Positions 19,424 through 28,368 are shown, numbered from the stretch's first letter. The stretch is DNA of 56,623 nucleotides from Phycisphaerales bacterium (GCA_029260375.1 JAJDDI010000040.1:1-56623), one strand, 5' to 3'. Notes: generated by a model from the sequence alone, not told the origin. Numbers and translations are program-made.

Positions 19424-19903
19424 ATGGGAAAGCACACCGAGTTCATCGCCCGAGGCCTGATCGTGGACGCCGGGCGCGTCCTGCTCTGCCGGAACATTGA
19501 AGGCGGGTACTACTTCCTCCCCGGGGGGCACATCGAGTTCGGCGAGCGAGCCTCCGATGCCGTGGCGCGGGAGATCATGGAAGAGGCCGGGCTCAAGGCG
19601 AACGTGGGCCCCCTGCTGCTCGCCATCGAGGCCACCTTCGTCCAGAAGGGCAAGGACCGCCACGAGTTCACCCTGGTGTTCCACGTGGAACAGCTCGCTG
19701 ACCCGAAGGCGCCTGCCGACGTCTCTGACACTGCCACGCTCCCCGCGGTCCGCTCGCTCGAGGAGCAGATCGACTTCGAGTGGATCGAGCTCGCGGCCCT
19801 GCCCGAGACCGATCTGCGCCCCCTCGGGATCAAGGCCTGGCTGGTCGCCGGCGGCGATGACGCCCAGGGCGCGACCTGGGTCTCGGGCATCCGCGAGTCA
19901 TAA
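19424..19903 (+). CDS. NUDIX hydrolase
   Basis: 159 residues, one NUDIX domain. The Nudix box is complete: G, five residues, E (GGHIEFGE), seven residues, then REIMEEAG. These enzymes hydrolyse nucleoside diphosphates linked to another moiety; the substrate cannot be read from the sequence. The ATG (MGKHTEF) follows GGCGAGAGA. Longer in-frame starts would run through the parB promoter and parS site 1. A perfect parS site lies within the gene and encodes the residues FHVEQ in a conserved strand, so the protein tolerates this binding site. Confidence 0.9.
   Translation: MGKHTEFIARGLIVDAGRVLLCRNIEGGYYFLPGGHIEFGERASDAVAREIMEEAGLKANVGPLLLAIEATFVQKGKDRHEFTLVFHVEQLADPKAPADVSDTATLPAVRSLEEQIDFEWIELAALPETDLRPLGIKAWLVAGGDDAQGATWVSGIRES
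19677..19692. promoter_or_regulatory. parS: parS site 2, inside the NUDIX gene (perfect palindrome)
   Basis: TGTTCCACGTGGAACA matches the 16-base parS consensus fully and is perfectly palindromic. It lies in the coding sequence of the NUDIX hydrolase. Confidence 0.92.
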
Positions 19904-20018
19904 TCCGCAGAATCGTCAAAGTCACCGAAGGGGGATGCCCCGGGGGCCGATACGCCGGCATGTGCCGCGAGCGCTGTACCCGCGGCCGCCCCCTCGTGTG
20001 ACCATTGATGGACCCCGG

Positions 20019-20840
20019 ATGAACCGCTCGACCCACGCCCAGTTCGATCAGGACCGCCTGGTGGCTCGGATTGAGTCGCTGCAGTTCGCCCTCGATCGGA
20101 TGGGTGAAGAAGTCGATCGCCTGAGCGACATGGCCTCGCTGGGCGAGTTGGCCGCGATGATCGCTCACGAGGTGCGGAACCTGATGACGCCCGTCGCGGC
20201 GTACGCCGGCAGCGCCCTCAACCGCCCGGCCGATGCCCAGCTCACGCGTGACGCCCTGACACAGGCCGCCCACAGCGCGACGCAGGCGGTGGGGGTCACG
20301 GACGCGATCCTCGACCTCGCGCAGGCGGCGGGGGCGTCGCTCGACACCAACCCCCCGCGCCCGGTGGCGGATCTTGTGGAGGCGTCCGTCCGTTCACTGG
20401 CCGATCGACGGCGGGAAGTGTGCCTCGAGACGGACATCGAACCGGGATGCCTGGCCGCGATCGATCCGACCGCGCTCCAGCAGACGCTGCTGAACCTGAT
20501 CCTGAACGCGATCGACGCGTCGAAGTCCACGCCCTCGTATGTGGTTGTCCACGCCCGAAGCCTCGGGGCGTGTTCCACGTGGAACGACGGCTCGGTTGTT
20601 GTCGAGGTTCGGGACGACGGACCCGGGCTCCCCGAAGGGTTCGGCGACGAGATCTTCGATCCCTTTGTTTCCGGACCCGGTGGCGCCCGTCCTGCAGATC
20701 AGCGGCGTCGTGTGGGTCTCGGGCTGGCGCTGTGCAAGCGCCTGATCCAACGGAGTGGCGGGACGATCTCCGCCGCAACCCAAGCCGATGGGGGGGCGTG
20801 CTTTACGCTCACATTGCCCCGACACACGCCGGACGTATAA
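20019..20840 (+). CDS. Soluble sensor-less histidine kinase
   Basis: 273 residues with no membrane segment and no recognisable sensor domain. A short coiled coil (ARIESLQFALDRMGEEVDRL) leads to the H-box MIAHEVRNLMTPV with the phospho-accepting His. The ATPase domain has the N box (LLNLILNAIDASKS), G1 (VRDDGPGLPEG) and a G2-like segment (VGLGLALCKRL). The signal must come from a partner or the coiled coil. No response regulator lies beside it. The start is ATG 20019; an in-frame GTG at 19998 is an alternative. parS site 3 lies inside the gene, at a loop (ACSTWND) between strands of the ATPase domain. Confidence 0.88.
   Translation: MNRSTHAQFDQDRLVARIESLQFALDRMGEEVDRLSDMASLGELAAMIAHEVRNLMTPVAAYAGSALNRPADAQLTRDALTQAAHSATQAVGVTDAILDLAQAAGASLDTNPPRPVADLVEASVRSLADRRREVCLETDIEPGCLAAIDPTALQQTLLNLILNAIDASKSTPSYVVVHARSLGACSTWNDGSVVVEVRDDGPGLPEGFGDEIFDPFVSGPGGARPADQRRRVGLGLALCKRLIQRSGGTISAATQADGGACFTLTLPRHTPDV
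20571..20586. promoter_or_regulatory. parS: parS-like site 3, inside the histidine-kinase gene
   Basis: TGTTCCACGTGGAACG: one mismatch at the last base, with the 14-bp palindromic core intact. It is the third site within 1.2 kb. Confidence 0.85.
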
Positions 20841-20902
20841 CAAAAACCTGGACGTAAGGTTCTAGGACGTGCGCGCCGCAGATAGGCGCATATATTGCGC
20901 GT

Positions 20903-21985
20903 TTAGACTTTGGGCAGCACGACGACGTCGCCCGGATCGACCGTGATCGCGATCTGGTTGCCCGGGCTCGAGTCCAGCCGGATCTCGGCGGGGTTCAGCT
21001 CGGCGACCTTCACGCGGATGTCGCCCTGGAGCTCGACCAGGTGCTGGGCCGTTTCGCCCAGGTACGTGGTCTCGAGGCGGGTGGCCGGGAGCGAGCCGGG
21101 GGCGCCGGGCTCGACGAGGCGGATCGATTCTGGACGGACGGAGCAGACGACGCTGCCGGACTCGGGCGAGTGCTCAAGGCGGGCCGCGGTCAGGTCGCCC
21201 GCGCTGGTGCGCACGCTGAGGGCGCCGTTGGCGAGGGTCACCTGGCCCTCGATGAAGTTGGTTTCGCCCAGGAACTCGGCGACGAAGCGGTCGCGCGGGC
21301 GGCGGTAGAGCTCGCTGGGCGTGCCGAGCTGCTCGACCTTGCCGGCGCGGATGATCGCGACCCGGTCGGCCATAGACAGGGCTTCTTTTTGATCGTGCGT
21401 CACATAAACCGTGGTGATGCCGCTGCTCTTGCAGATGCGACGGATCTCGGAGCGCAGCTCGATGCGGAGCTTCGCGTCCAGGTTGGACAGCGGCTCGTCG
21501 AGCAGCAGGACGTCCGGACGCACGACGATGGCGCGGGCCAGGGCGACGCGCTGCTGCTGCCCACCCGAGAGCTGCGTGGGCTTGCGGCTCGCGTACGCGT
21601 CCATCTGCACGGCCTTGAGCGCCTCGAGCACGCGGTGGGAGCGGTCGGGCTCGCCGATTTTCCTGACTTTGAGCCCGAAGGCGACGTTGGCCTCGACGCT
21701 CATGTGAGGCCAGAGGGCGTAGCTCTGGAAGACCATGCCCGTGTTGCGTGTGTTGGGGGCGGCGTGGGTGACGTCCTTGTCGTTGAAGCGGATCGAGCCG
21801 GCGGTGGGGTCGATGAAGCCGGCGATCATGCGGAGCAGGGTGGTCTTGCCGCAGCCCGAGGGGCCCAGGAGGAAGAAGAGCTCGCCCGACTCGATGGTCA
21901 GGTCGATCCCGTCCACGGCCCGGGCGGCGGCCTGGCCCTTGCCGAAGACCTTGACGAGCTTGCTGATCTGGATGCGTGTGGACAT
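20903..21985 (-). CDS. ABC transporter ATP-binding protein (PotA/FbpC/UgpC type)
   Basis: 360 residues. The nucleotide-binding domain has Walker A (GPSGCGKTT), the Q-loop (MVFQSYALWPHM), the signature LSGGQQQR, Walker B (VLLLDEPLSNLD) and the switch His in VTHDQ. A TOBE_2-type domain of about 110 residues follows, typical of importers for iron(III), polyamines, sulfate or sugars. The 'SNLDAKLR' and 'DPTAGSIRFNDKDVT' blocks favour the FbpC/PotA subgroup, but the substrate is undecided because no permease or binding protein is adjacent. The start is the ATG before MSTRIQISKLVKVFG; upstream in-frame codons extend into the divergent promoter region. Confidence 0.9.
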   Translation of the reverse strand: MSTRIQISKLVKVFGKGQAAARAVDGIDLTIESGELFFLLGPSGCGKTTLLRMIAGFIDPTAGSIRFNDKDVTHAAPNTRNTGMVFQSYALWPHMSVEANVAFGLKVRKIGEPDRSHRVLEALKAVQMDAYASRKPTQLSGGQQQRVALARAIVVRPDVLLLDEPLSNLDAKLRIELRSEIRRICKSSGITTVYVTHDQKEALSMADRVAIIRAGKVEQLGTPSELYRRPRDRFVAEFLGETNFIEGQVTLANGALSVRTSAGDLTAARLEHSPESGSVVCSVRPESIRLVEPGAPGSLPATRLETTYLGETAQHLVELQGDIRVKVAELNPAEIRLDSSPGNQIAITVDPGDVVVLPKV

Positions 21986-22172
21986 GGTGGGCAAGGGTAG
22001 GGGAAGAAGCGGGGGATCGTGAGGGCGGGGCATGACAGAGCCGGGAGCGCGAGCGACCAAGGGGGGCCTGAGAGCATGCGGGTGGCGGCCGGAGGTGGGC
22101 GCCGGGTGTGCGTGTCTCGTGTGACCGTGTTTGGCGACCTGCCCTTGGTCGCTGGCGCTCCCGGCTCTGAGG

Positions 22173-22178
22173 TAGACT
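22173..22178 (+). promoter_or_regulatory. Candidate -10 box for a leaderless start (TAGACT)
   Basis: TAGACT, seven bases (CGCCCCC), then the ATG at 22186. The same TAGACTCGCCCCC sequence precedes trpE at 36706. Confidence 0.5.
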
Positions 22179-22185
22179 CGCCCCC

Positions 22186-22551
22186 ATGAGCGACCCACAC
22201 GCGCCAACCCCAGAGGACCAGGTCCGCAGCGCCTCGCTCGACCGCCTGCGCGGGCGCCGCAACCGCCCGGACCGCACGGCGGACCTGGGCGGGGCGATCG
22301 CGATGGGCCAGGGGATCGCCAAGCGGGCGCGGGCGGTGGGGGCGGTGGCGCACGCGTGGGAGACGTGCGTGCCCGAGGACCTGCGCCGTCAGAGCGAGCT
22401 GCTCTCGTTCGCGGGCGGGATCGTGAGGGTGGGCGTTGCCAGCGGCGCCGCGCGGTACAAGATGGACCGCTGGCTCAAGGGCGGGGGCGAGACGGCGCTG
22501 CGGCGGGAGGCCAGGGCGCCGGTGACGCGGGTTCGGCTGGTGACCACGTGA
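22186..22551 (+). CDS. DciA-like (DUF721) protein
   Basis: 121 residues. After a basic N-terminal region the protein matches the DciA/DUF721 pattern: a helix with AVAHAWETCVPEDLRRQSEL, then FAGGIVRVGVASGAARYKMD and VTRVRLV at the end. DciA proteins load or recruit the replicative helicase DnaB in most bacteria that lack DnaC. The N-terminal GRRNRPDR segment is Arg-rich, as in other members. It is the first gene of a three-gene run: its stop overlaps the GTG of the next gene (GTGA). The assignment rests on the domain pattern and length. Confidence 0.7.
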   Translation: MSDPHAPTPEDQVRSASLDRLRGRRNRPDRTADLGGAIAMGQGIAKRARAVGAVAHAWETCVPEDLRRQSELLSFAGGIVRVGVASGAARYKMDRWLKGGGETALRREARAPVTRVRLVTT

Positions 22552-23042
22552 GCGGGATCATCCAGCTGGTGAACCTTGTGTTGTCGGTCGTGGCCTTCTC
22601 GTTGGTGGCACGCTGGTATGTCATGCCGCGCCTGAAAGGCGTTCCGCGTGAGACCGCGCTGCAGCCGTTCCTTTTGCTGCACACGTTCCGTCACATCGGG
22701 CTGATGTTCCTCGCCTCGGGCGCCGTCAAGAGCGATCTGGCGACCGTGTTCTCGCGTCCGGCGGCGTACGGCGATCTCGCCGCGTCCATCCTGGCATTCG
22801 CCTCGCTGATCGCGCTCCGGCTGCGGTGGCGATTCGCGATCGTGGTGGTCTGGGTATTCACCGTGGAGGGTATTGTCGATCTGCTGACCGCGATCACGCT
22901 GGGTGTTTCGAACGAGGTCGCGGAGGGGATGGGCGCCACGTTCTGGATACCGTCCGTGATCGTTCCGGCGCTGCTGGTCTCGCACGTGATCATCGTTCTC
23001 TTGCTCCTGCGAGCCCCGGAGCGAGAGGGCTCAGGGCTCTGA
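22548..23042 (+). CDS. Polytopic membrane protein
   Basis: 164 residues with four or five predicted membrane helices (IIQLVNLVLSVVAFSLVARW; LLHTFRHIGLMFLASGAV; AASILAFASLIALRLRW; AIVVVWVFTVEGIVDLLTAI; SVIVPALLVSHVIIVLLLL). The GTG start overlaps the upstream stop, so translation is probably coupled to the DciA-like gene. No family recognised. The conserved-looking 'HTFRHIGL' in the second helix might bind a cofactor or metal, but this is speculation. Confidence 0.7.
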   Translation: MSGIIQLVNLVLSVVAFSLVARWYVMPRLKGVPRETALQPFLLLHTFRHIGLMFLASGAVKSDLATVFSRPAAYGDLAASILAFASLIALRLRWRFAIVVVWVFTVEGIVDLLTAITLGVSNEVAEGMGATFWIPSVIVPALLVSHVIIVLLLLRAPEREGSGL

Positions 23043-23055
23043 TCGGGGTTTGCCG

Positions 23056-23532
23056 ATGCCGGGACAAGATGACGAGGCTCCGGGTGATCAGGTGACGAGC
23101 GGGACCGCCCTTCGGGTCTACGTCAGCGAGACGGGCGCTCGCTGCCCGGCCTGCGCGTACAGCCTCAGCGGGCTCGAGAACGACCGGTGCCCGGAGTGCG
23201 GGCAGGGGCTGCGCCTGACTCTGGCCAAGGCCAGCCGTTCGTGGGCGTGGGTGTACGGGCTGTTCGGGTTGGCGCTGGGCGAGGGCTTGCTCGCACTGGC
23301 ACTTGGAACTCTCGTGATGATGGTCGTGGCGAGGGAGTGGTACGAGTACCCGGAGGCCGCGGCATTCTCGGCAATCCTGCTCGTGGCACTCGCGGCCCAG
23401 TCGATGGCCCTGGCCCGGTGGATCGTGCATCGGGACAACGTGAGCGCGGGGCGCGCGGTGCTGGCGTGGACGGTGAGCGCGGGGCTGGGCGCGGTGGTGT
23501 GGTTGGCGGCGGCGGTGATGTCGGTGCTCTAG
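23056..23532 (+). CDS. Zinc-ribbon membrane protein
   Basis: 158 residues. Near the N-terminus is the four-cysteine ribbon CPACAYSLSGLENDRCPECG, very frequent in planctomycete membrane proteins, followed by a basic stretch and two pairs of hydrophobic helices (LFGLALGEGLLALALGTLVM; AFSAILLVALAAQSMALA; WTVSAGLGAVVWLAAAVMSV). The start is the ATG at 23056, 13 bases after the previous stop. Last gene of the DciA-like run. Its stop shares the CTAG at 23529-23532 with the convergent dockerin gene. Function unknown. Confidence 0.75.
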   Translation: MPGQDDEAPGDQVTSGTALRVYVSETGARCPACAYSLSGLENDRCPECGQGLRLTLAKASRSWAWVYGLFGLALGEGLLALALGTLVMMVVAREWYEYPEAAAFSAILLVALAAQSMALARWIVHRDNVSAGRAVLAWTVSAGLGAVVWLAAAVMSVL

Positions 23533-25586
23533 GGGCAGCCGGCGGTGAAGGCGGTGAGGAAGGCGAGGATGTCGTCGAAGTCGTGGGCGCCGAAGGGCTC
23601 GACGAGGTCGGCGGTGGGGGTCATGTCGGTGAAGGCGGTGAGGAAAGCGATAACGTCTTCCGAGGTGAGCTGGGCGTCTTCATTGAGGTCGGGCGGGCAC
23701 AGGCACGCGGACAGGTTGACAATCTGGATGCCGAGCTCGCTGGTAGCCACGTACATGCGCTCGCCGGCGATGCGCACACCTGTCGCCTCGTCGAGCGTGT
23801 TGTAGAACCCGAGGAGCACAGGGCTGGTTGGGTCGGCGACGCCCAGGATCATGACGTACCCCTGAATGTCAGCGACGTACAGGCGCGTTCCGACCAGTTC
23901 AACATCCCAGGTGGCGCCCGGCATGAAATAGGTGTCGAGGAAGACGGGGTTGGCCAGGTCCGTGGCGTCGATGATCTGCAGGCGCCCGTTCCGGTCGGCG
24001 ACGTAGGCGAAACGCCCGTCGAACTCGATGCGGATGGGGTCCTCAGGTGTCTCGATGCTGCTCATCAGCACGGGCGCCGTTGGGTCTGCGAGGTCGAAGA
24101 ACTGGATGCCCAGGTGGAAGTTCACGGCCGCGACGGCGTCCGCGGCGTAATCCGCGTCCTGCAGGCTGGAGAGGCCCGGGCTGTAATCTGCGATTTGCAC
24201 GGGATTCGAGGGATCCGAGACATCGATCACACGGATGCCGTTGCCCTGTGAAAACACGACTGCGACGGATCCGGAGATCTTAACGTCGATGGATGAAGCG
24301 CCGACATCGACCGTTCCGAGAAGCGCCAATGAGGACGGATCAGAGATATCGAAGATGCCGAGATTCTCGCCCGTGCCCGGCGCCAGGTCCTCGGCGACCA
24401 CATAGGCGTACTGGCCCTCGATCGCGAGCCCGAGGACCTCGGTCGCGGCGTCATAGGTGCTGATGACGTTTGGCTGTGTGGGGTCAGACGCATCGATGAC
24501 GAGCAGCCCGTCGGTCCGCGAGGCGAGGTACACGAGGTCGCCCACGGCCTCATAGTCGTACGTCTGGGGCGGCGGGGTGATCGAGCCCACAAGAACGGGC
24601 GGCGCCGGATTAGAGAAGTCAATGATCGTGACGCCCTCGTTCTCGTTGGCGATATACGCCAGGTTGTCATCGACCGTGACGCTGATGGCAAAGTCGGGGG
24701 TGTCGTACCTGGCGATCTGTGTAAGGTCGGTCGGGTCGGAGACGTCGATGAGCGTGAGCCCGGCGTTGCCGTCGGCAACGAAAAGGGTGTCGATATCGAG
24801 GGTGAGACCCCATCCGGTGTGCAGCGGTTCGAACACACTGAGCAGGGCGGGCGAGGCTGGATCGGACACGTCGTAGACCCGCAGCCCCTGGGAGATGCTC
24901 GTCGTATAGAGATGGGAGCCGTCGAGCGCGATGCTGAGGGCGCCCCCGGGCTCGCCCTGAACAGCGAGCAGGACGGGAGTGACGGGGTCGGTGACGTCGT
25001 AGATGTGGAACCCGATTGCCCACGAGGCGACATAGGCCAGGTGGTCTTGGACACAGACATTCCCAACGCCCCAGACGGTCGGGTCGGTGTTGAGATGGAC
25101 CGGCGCCGTGGGATCGGACACATCGATGGTCGTCAGTCCGCTGTTGAAGCCGGTGACGTACGCGATGCCGTCCTGTACCACGATCCAGCTTGCGCGGGCG
25201 CCCCACTCGACCGAGCCCAGCGGGGCGGGCGAGGCGGGGTCGCTGACGTCCACGATCTGGAGGCCTGAGTCCCAGTCGCACACGTACGCGATCCCATTCT
25301 CGACCAGCACGGAGTAAGCGCGGCCGGGCGTGTCGAAGGTCGCAAGGGGAACCAGATTGGCGGGGTCCGAGCGATCGAGGATCAGCAGCCCCACATCGCG
25401 GGCCGCGACGTAGGCGACATCACCGTCGATCGCAACGCCGTACGCGCGGTCGGGCGTGGCATAGGCGCCGATGTAATCCCGGGCGCGGCACGTGACACCG
25501 TCGGCGTACGCCGGTGCGCACACAATCGCACACACCATCATCCAGAACATCGCCAGCGGCGCCCATGCGGGCCTGTCCAGATACAT
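23529..25586 (-). CDS. Exported LVIVD-repeat protein with GC-type dockerin tail
   Basis: 685 residues. A signal peptide (YLDRPAWAPLAMFWMMVCAI, cleaved near AYA) is followed by about a dozen repeats of roughly 40 residues with the pattern D-x-A-Y-V-A-x-x-x-x-G-L-x-I-x-D-V-S-D-P-x-x-P, the LVIVD repeat, expected to fold as one or two beta-propellers. The tail has CLCPPDLNEDAQLTSEDVIA and HDFDDILAFLTAFTAGCP, a dockerin-like pair; the first half keeps the D-N-E-D calcium-loop pattern. The ATG is chosen from AGGAG nine bases upstream and the signal peptide. The gene is somewhat less GC-rich than its neighbours. Predicted cell-surface or secreted; ligand unknown. Confidence 0.85.
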   Translation of the reverse strand: MYLDRPAWAPLAMFWMMVCAIVCAPAYADGVTCRARDYIGAYATPDRAYGVAIDGDVAYVAARDVGLLILDRSDPANLVPLATFDTPGRAYSVLVENGIAYVCDWDSGLQIVDVSDPASPAPLGSVEWGARASWIVVQDGIAYVTGFNSGLTTIDVSDPTAPVHLNTDPTVWGVGNVCVQDHLAYVASWAIGFHIYDVTDPVTPVLLAVQGEPGGALSIALDGSHLYTTSISQGLRVYDVSDPASPALLSVFEPLHTGWGLTLDIDTLFVADGNAGLTLIDVSDPTDLTQIARYDTPDFAISVTVDDNLAYIANENEGVTIIDFSNPAPPVLVGSITPPPQTYDYEAVGDLVYLASRTDGLLVIDASDPTQPNVISTYDAATEVLGLAIEGQYAYVVAEDLAPGTGENLGIFDISDPSSLALLGTVDVGASSIDVKISGSVAVVFSQGNGIRVIDVSDPSNPVQIADYSPGLSSLQDADYAADAVAAVNFHLGIQFFDLADPTAPVLMSSIETPEDPIRIEFDGRFAYVADRNGRLQIIDATDLANPVFLDTYFMPGATWDVELVGTRLYVADIQGYVMILGVADPTSPVLLGFYNTLDEATGVRIAGERMYVATSELGIQIVNLSACLCPPDLNEDAQLTSEDVIAFLTAFTDMTPTADLVEPFGAHDFDDILAFLTAFTAGCP

Positions 25587-25741
25587 GGGGGTATTCTCCT
25601 GCTGAGCGAGGGCGCGGGCCCGGCCGGACCTGTGCTTCAGAGAGGTTCTCTGCCGAGATCTGGAGCATACCGGTTCGGTTTTGTCAGTTACACTCGAAAC
25701 CCGGCACACCCCGCGTGGAGTCTGGTCGAAAGTAATCACAG

Positions 25742-27268
25742 ATGCCCTCCCTCCCCAGCACAGACCTAACCCCCGAGCTGCTTGAGCACATGACCGCCAT
25801 CAAGGCCAAGGCGCTCGAGTACGGCTTGGACTTCTTCGAGGTGATCTTCGAGCGTCTGGACTTCCAGACGATGAACCAGATCGCCGCGTGCGGGGGGTTC
25901 CCGATCCGCTACCCGCACTGGAAGTGGGGGATGGAGTTCGAGAAGCTCTCCAAACGCGACGCCTACGGCATGGGGCGCATCTACGAGATGGTCATCAACA
26001 ACGACCCCTGCTACGCGTACCTGCAAGAGTCCAACTCCGTCACCGACCAGAAGCTGGTCATGGCGCACGTCTACGGGCACTCGGACTTTTTCAAGTGCAA
26101 CGCGTGGTTCAGCCAGACCAACCGCAAGATGATGGACGAGATGGCCAACCACGCGACGCGCGTGCGCCGGCACATCGAGCGCCACGGCGCGGACGCGGTC
26201 GAGCGGTTTATAGATTCTTGCCTGCGCATCGAGCACCTGATCGATCCGCACTCGGTGTTTGTCAAGCGTGACCGGGGTGAGGAGGCGGAGGAGGCGTTCG
26301 AGGCCGAGAAGCTGCCGGCCAAGGGGTACATGGACCCGTTCATCAACCCGCCCAGCGAGCTGGAGCGTCAGCGGGAGGAGCACGAGGCGAGCAGGCAGGC
26401 GCAGAAGGTCGCGTTCCCCAAGCGGCCGACGCGGGACGTGCTGCTGTTCCTGATGCGCCGGGCGCCGCTGGAGGACTGGCAGGTGGACATCCTCTCGATC
26501 ATCCGCGACGAGGCGTACTACTTCGCGCCCCAGGCGATGACGAAGGTGATGAACGAGGGGTGGGCGACGTACTGGCACTCGAAGCTGATGACGCGGCACT
26601 TCCTCGAGGCCAAGGAGATCATCCACTACGCCGACCAGCACTCGGGCGTGGTGCACATGCCCGCGGGCGGGTTCAACCCGTACAAGATCGGCGTGGAGAT
26701 GTTCAGGGAGATCGAGGAGCGCTGGGACAAGGGCCAGCACGGGCCGCAGTGGGAGCGGCTCGACAGCCTGGGCGCCAAGCGCCGCTTCGACGACAAATCG
26801 ATGAGGGGGCGTGACAAGATCTTCGAGGTCCGCCGGATCTACAACGACGTCAGCTTCATCGACGAGTTCCTCACGCCCGAGTTCGTCGAGAAGCACCAGA
26901 TGTACCAGTTCCGGCGCGACCCGCAGACGGGCGAGGTGCGCGTCGTGACGAGGGACTTTGACCGCATCAAGCAGACGCTGCTGTACCAGCTGACGAACAT
27001 GGGCCAGCCGTTTATCTATGTCGTGGACGCGAACTACCTGAACCGGGGCGAGCTGTACCTGGCGCACGAGTTCAGCGGGCTGGAGGTGGACGCGTCGCTG
27101 GCCGTCGAGACGCTGCGGGCGGTGCGCACGATCTGGGACAGGCCGGTGCACCTGCAGGCGCGGGTGAACGAGGAGATGCGGCTGCTGTCGCTCGAGACGC
27201 CCGAGGGCGAGCCCAAGAGCGAGAAGATCGGCGACGAAACACCGCCGCCGGCGCACGTTATCACCTGA
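25742..27268 (+). CDS. spoVR: SpoVR family protein
   Basis: 508 residues, the normal length for the family (about 500). Characteristic segments are GLDFFEVIFERLDFQTMNQI, GGFPIRYPHWKWGMEFEKL, MAHVYGHSDFFKCN, ILSIIRDEAYYFAPQAMTKV and MNEGWATYWHSKLM. In Bacillus the protein is needed for spore cortex; in other bacteria it is coexpressed with the PrkA kinase and the YeaH protein under stress, and its biochemical role is unknown. Here those partners are not adjacent, so it is either alone or split from them. It is divergent from the LVIVD gene and followed by a strong terminator. The family assignment is secure, the function is not. Confidence 0.95.
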   Translation: MPSLPSTDLTPELLEHMTAIKAKALEYGLDFFEVIFERLDFQTMNQIAACGGFPIRYPHWKWGMEFEKLSKRDAYGMGRIYEMVINNDPCYAYLQESNSVTDQKLVMAHVYGHSDFFKCNAWFSQTNRKMMDEMANHATRVRRHIERHGADAVERFIDSCLRIEHLIDPHSVFVKRDRGEEAEEAFEAEKLPAKGYMDPFINPPSELERQREEHEASRQAQKVAFPKRPTRDVLLFLMRRAPLEDWQVDILSIIRDEAYYFAPQAMTKVMNEGWATYWHSKLMTRHFLEAKEIIHYADQHSGVVHMPAGGFNPYKIGVEMFREIEERWDKGQHGPQWERLDSLGAKRRFDDKSMRGRDKIFEVRRIYNDVSFIDEFLTPEFVEKHQMYQFRRDPQTGEVRVVTRDFDRIKQTLLYQLTNMGQPFIYVVDANYLNRGELYLAHEFSGLEVDASLAVETLRAVRTIWDRPVHLQARVNEEMRLLSLETPEGEPKSEKIGDETPPPAHVIT

Positions 27269-27276
27269 GCGCACAG

Positions 27277-27306
27277 GAAAGCCCCCGCCAGTTGACGGGG
27301 GCTTTC
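27277..27306. terminator. Terminator shared by convergent genes
   Basis: GAAAGCCCCCG pairs with CGGGGGCTTTC across an eight-base loop. A/T runs on both sides let it serve both spoVR and the PEP-CTERM gene at 27337. Confidence 0.8.
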
Positions 27307-27336
27307 GGGAGTGTCAGCGACGCGGCCAGAGCAGGT

Positions 27337-28083
27337 CTAGCGCCGGCGACGCGAGGCCACCAGGCCGCCCAGGCCCAGCAGGGCGACGCCCGAGGGCGCA
27401 GGGATGGTGACGTTGTCAAAGGCGGCGGACCCGCCCACGTGGATCACGACGCGGTCGAACCCGCCCGACGCGGAGCCGAAGCCCGCGGCGATCAGGTCGC
27501 CCTCGGTGATCGGGCTCACGCGGTTGGCGTGGTTGTTGCCGAAGACGACCGTGGCGTCGAAGAACATCGAGGCGCCGGTCGTGAACTCGGCGAAGTTGAC
27601 AGAAGCTACCGACGATCCGCCGCGGAAGAACTCGATGCTGGAGCTTTCCTCGATCACGCCCTCGATGTCGATGACGTCGAACCCGAACTGGCTGATCGTG
27701 CTGCTGAAGTCGAAGATCAGGTCGCCCGCGGGGCGGCTGCCCTCGTCGTCGGGGTCGGTGAGGATGCCGTTGCCGGAGGTCACGGCGTTCTCGGCGATGA
27801 TGAGCGCCATGCCCAGGTGAACCTTGGTGTCGCTGACGGCGAGGTTACCGCCAGACCACGGCGGCCCCTCCAGGTCAGGATCAGCGGTGCCCATCAGCGT
27901 GGTGTCGAACGCGGCGGCGAGGTCGTGCGACCGGTTCGGGTTGATGGCGCTGACGGTCATCACGGGCGAGAACTGGGTGTTGACAATCTCGCCGTGCGCC
28001 AAGGTGTTGAAGTCGAACGTCTGAGCGCTGGCGGACGACACAATCGCCGAGCACGCGCACAGTCCAATCACGAAGTTTCTCAT
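27337..28083 (-). CDS. Exported PEP-CTERM protein (paralogue 1 of 2)
   Basis: 248 residues. A signal peptide MRNFVIGLCACSAIVSSASA is followed by FDFNTLAHGEIVNTQFSP, FDTTLMGTADPDLEGPPW, a block ALIIAENAVTSGNGILTDPD and FGFDVIDIEGVIEESSSIEF. The tail IPAPSGVALLGLGGLVASRR plus further Arg is a PEP-CTERM-type signal. The same ordered blocks occur in the gene upstream, so the two are tandem duplicates. This family of secreted beta-sandwich proteins is common in PEP-CTERM organisms, with unknown function. The start is the ATG after AAGGGGAAGAG. A candidate promoter lies about 75 bases upstream. Confidence 0.8.
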   Translation of the reverse strand: MRNFVIGLCACSAIVSSASAQTFDFNTLAHGEIVNTQFSPVMTVSAINPNRSHDLAAAFDTTLMGTADPDLEGPPWSGGNLAVSDTKVHLGMALIIAENAVTSGNGILTDPDDEGSRPAGDLIFDFSSTISQFGFDVIDIEGVIEESSSIEFFRGGSSVASVNFAEFTTGASMFFDATVVFGNNHANRVSPITEGDLIAAGFGSASGGFDRVVIHVGGSAAFDNVTIPAPSGVALLGLGGLVASRRRR

Positions 28084-28157
28084 CTCTCTTCCCCTTCTCT
28101 CTATGGCCAGAGTCCGCGACCCACGCTGTGGGGACGCATCACGATCCGGCCGGCCAG

Positions 28158-28185
28158 AGATTATCGGATCCATGTGAAAAGACAA
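28158..28185 (-). promoter_or_regulatory. Candidate sigma-70-type promoter for the PEP-CTERM gene
   Basis: On the minus strand, TTGTCT (28180-28185), a 16-base spacer and TAATCT (28158-28163), upstream of the gene starting at 28083. The flanking DNA is AT-richer than average. Confidence 0.4.
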
Positions 28186-28368
28186 TCCCCATATCGGGGG
28201 GGGCGGACGGGGGCAGAGGGCGGTGCTGGGTCGCGAGCTTTCTAATACGATTGATAGCGCAATGAGTTGGGATCGGAGGAGGCCTGGGCGGGCCGGATTT
28301 CGCGGGGCCATGCCCACGGGATCTGTATGAGCGATTTCTCGGTGGCGGGCTGGGGCGAGGCGAGGACC

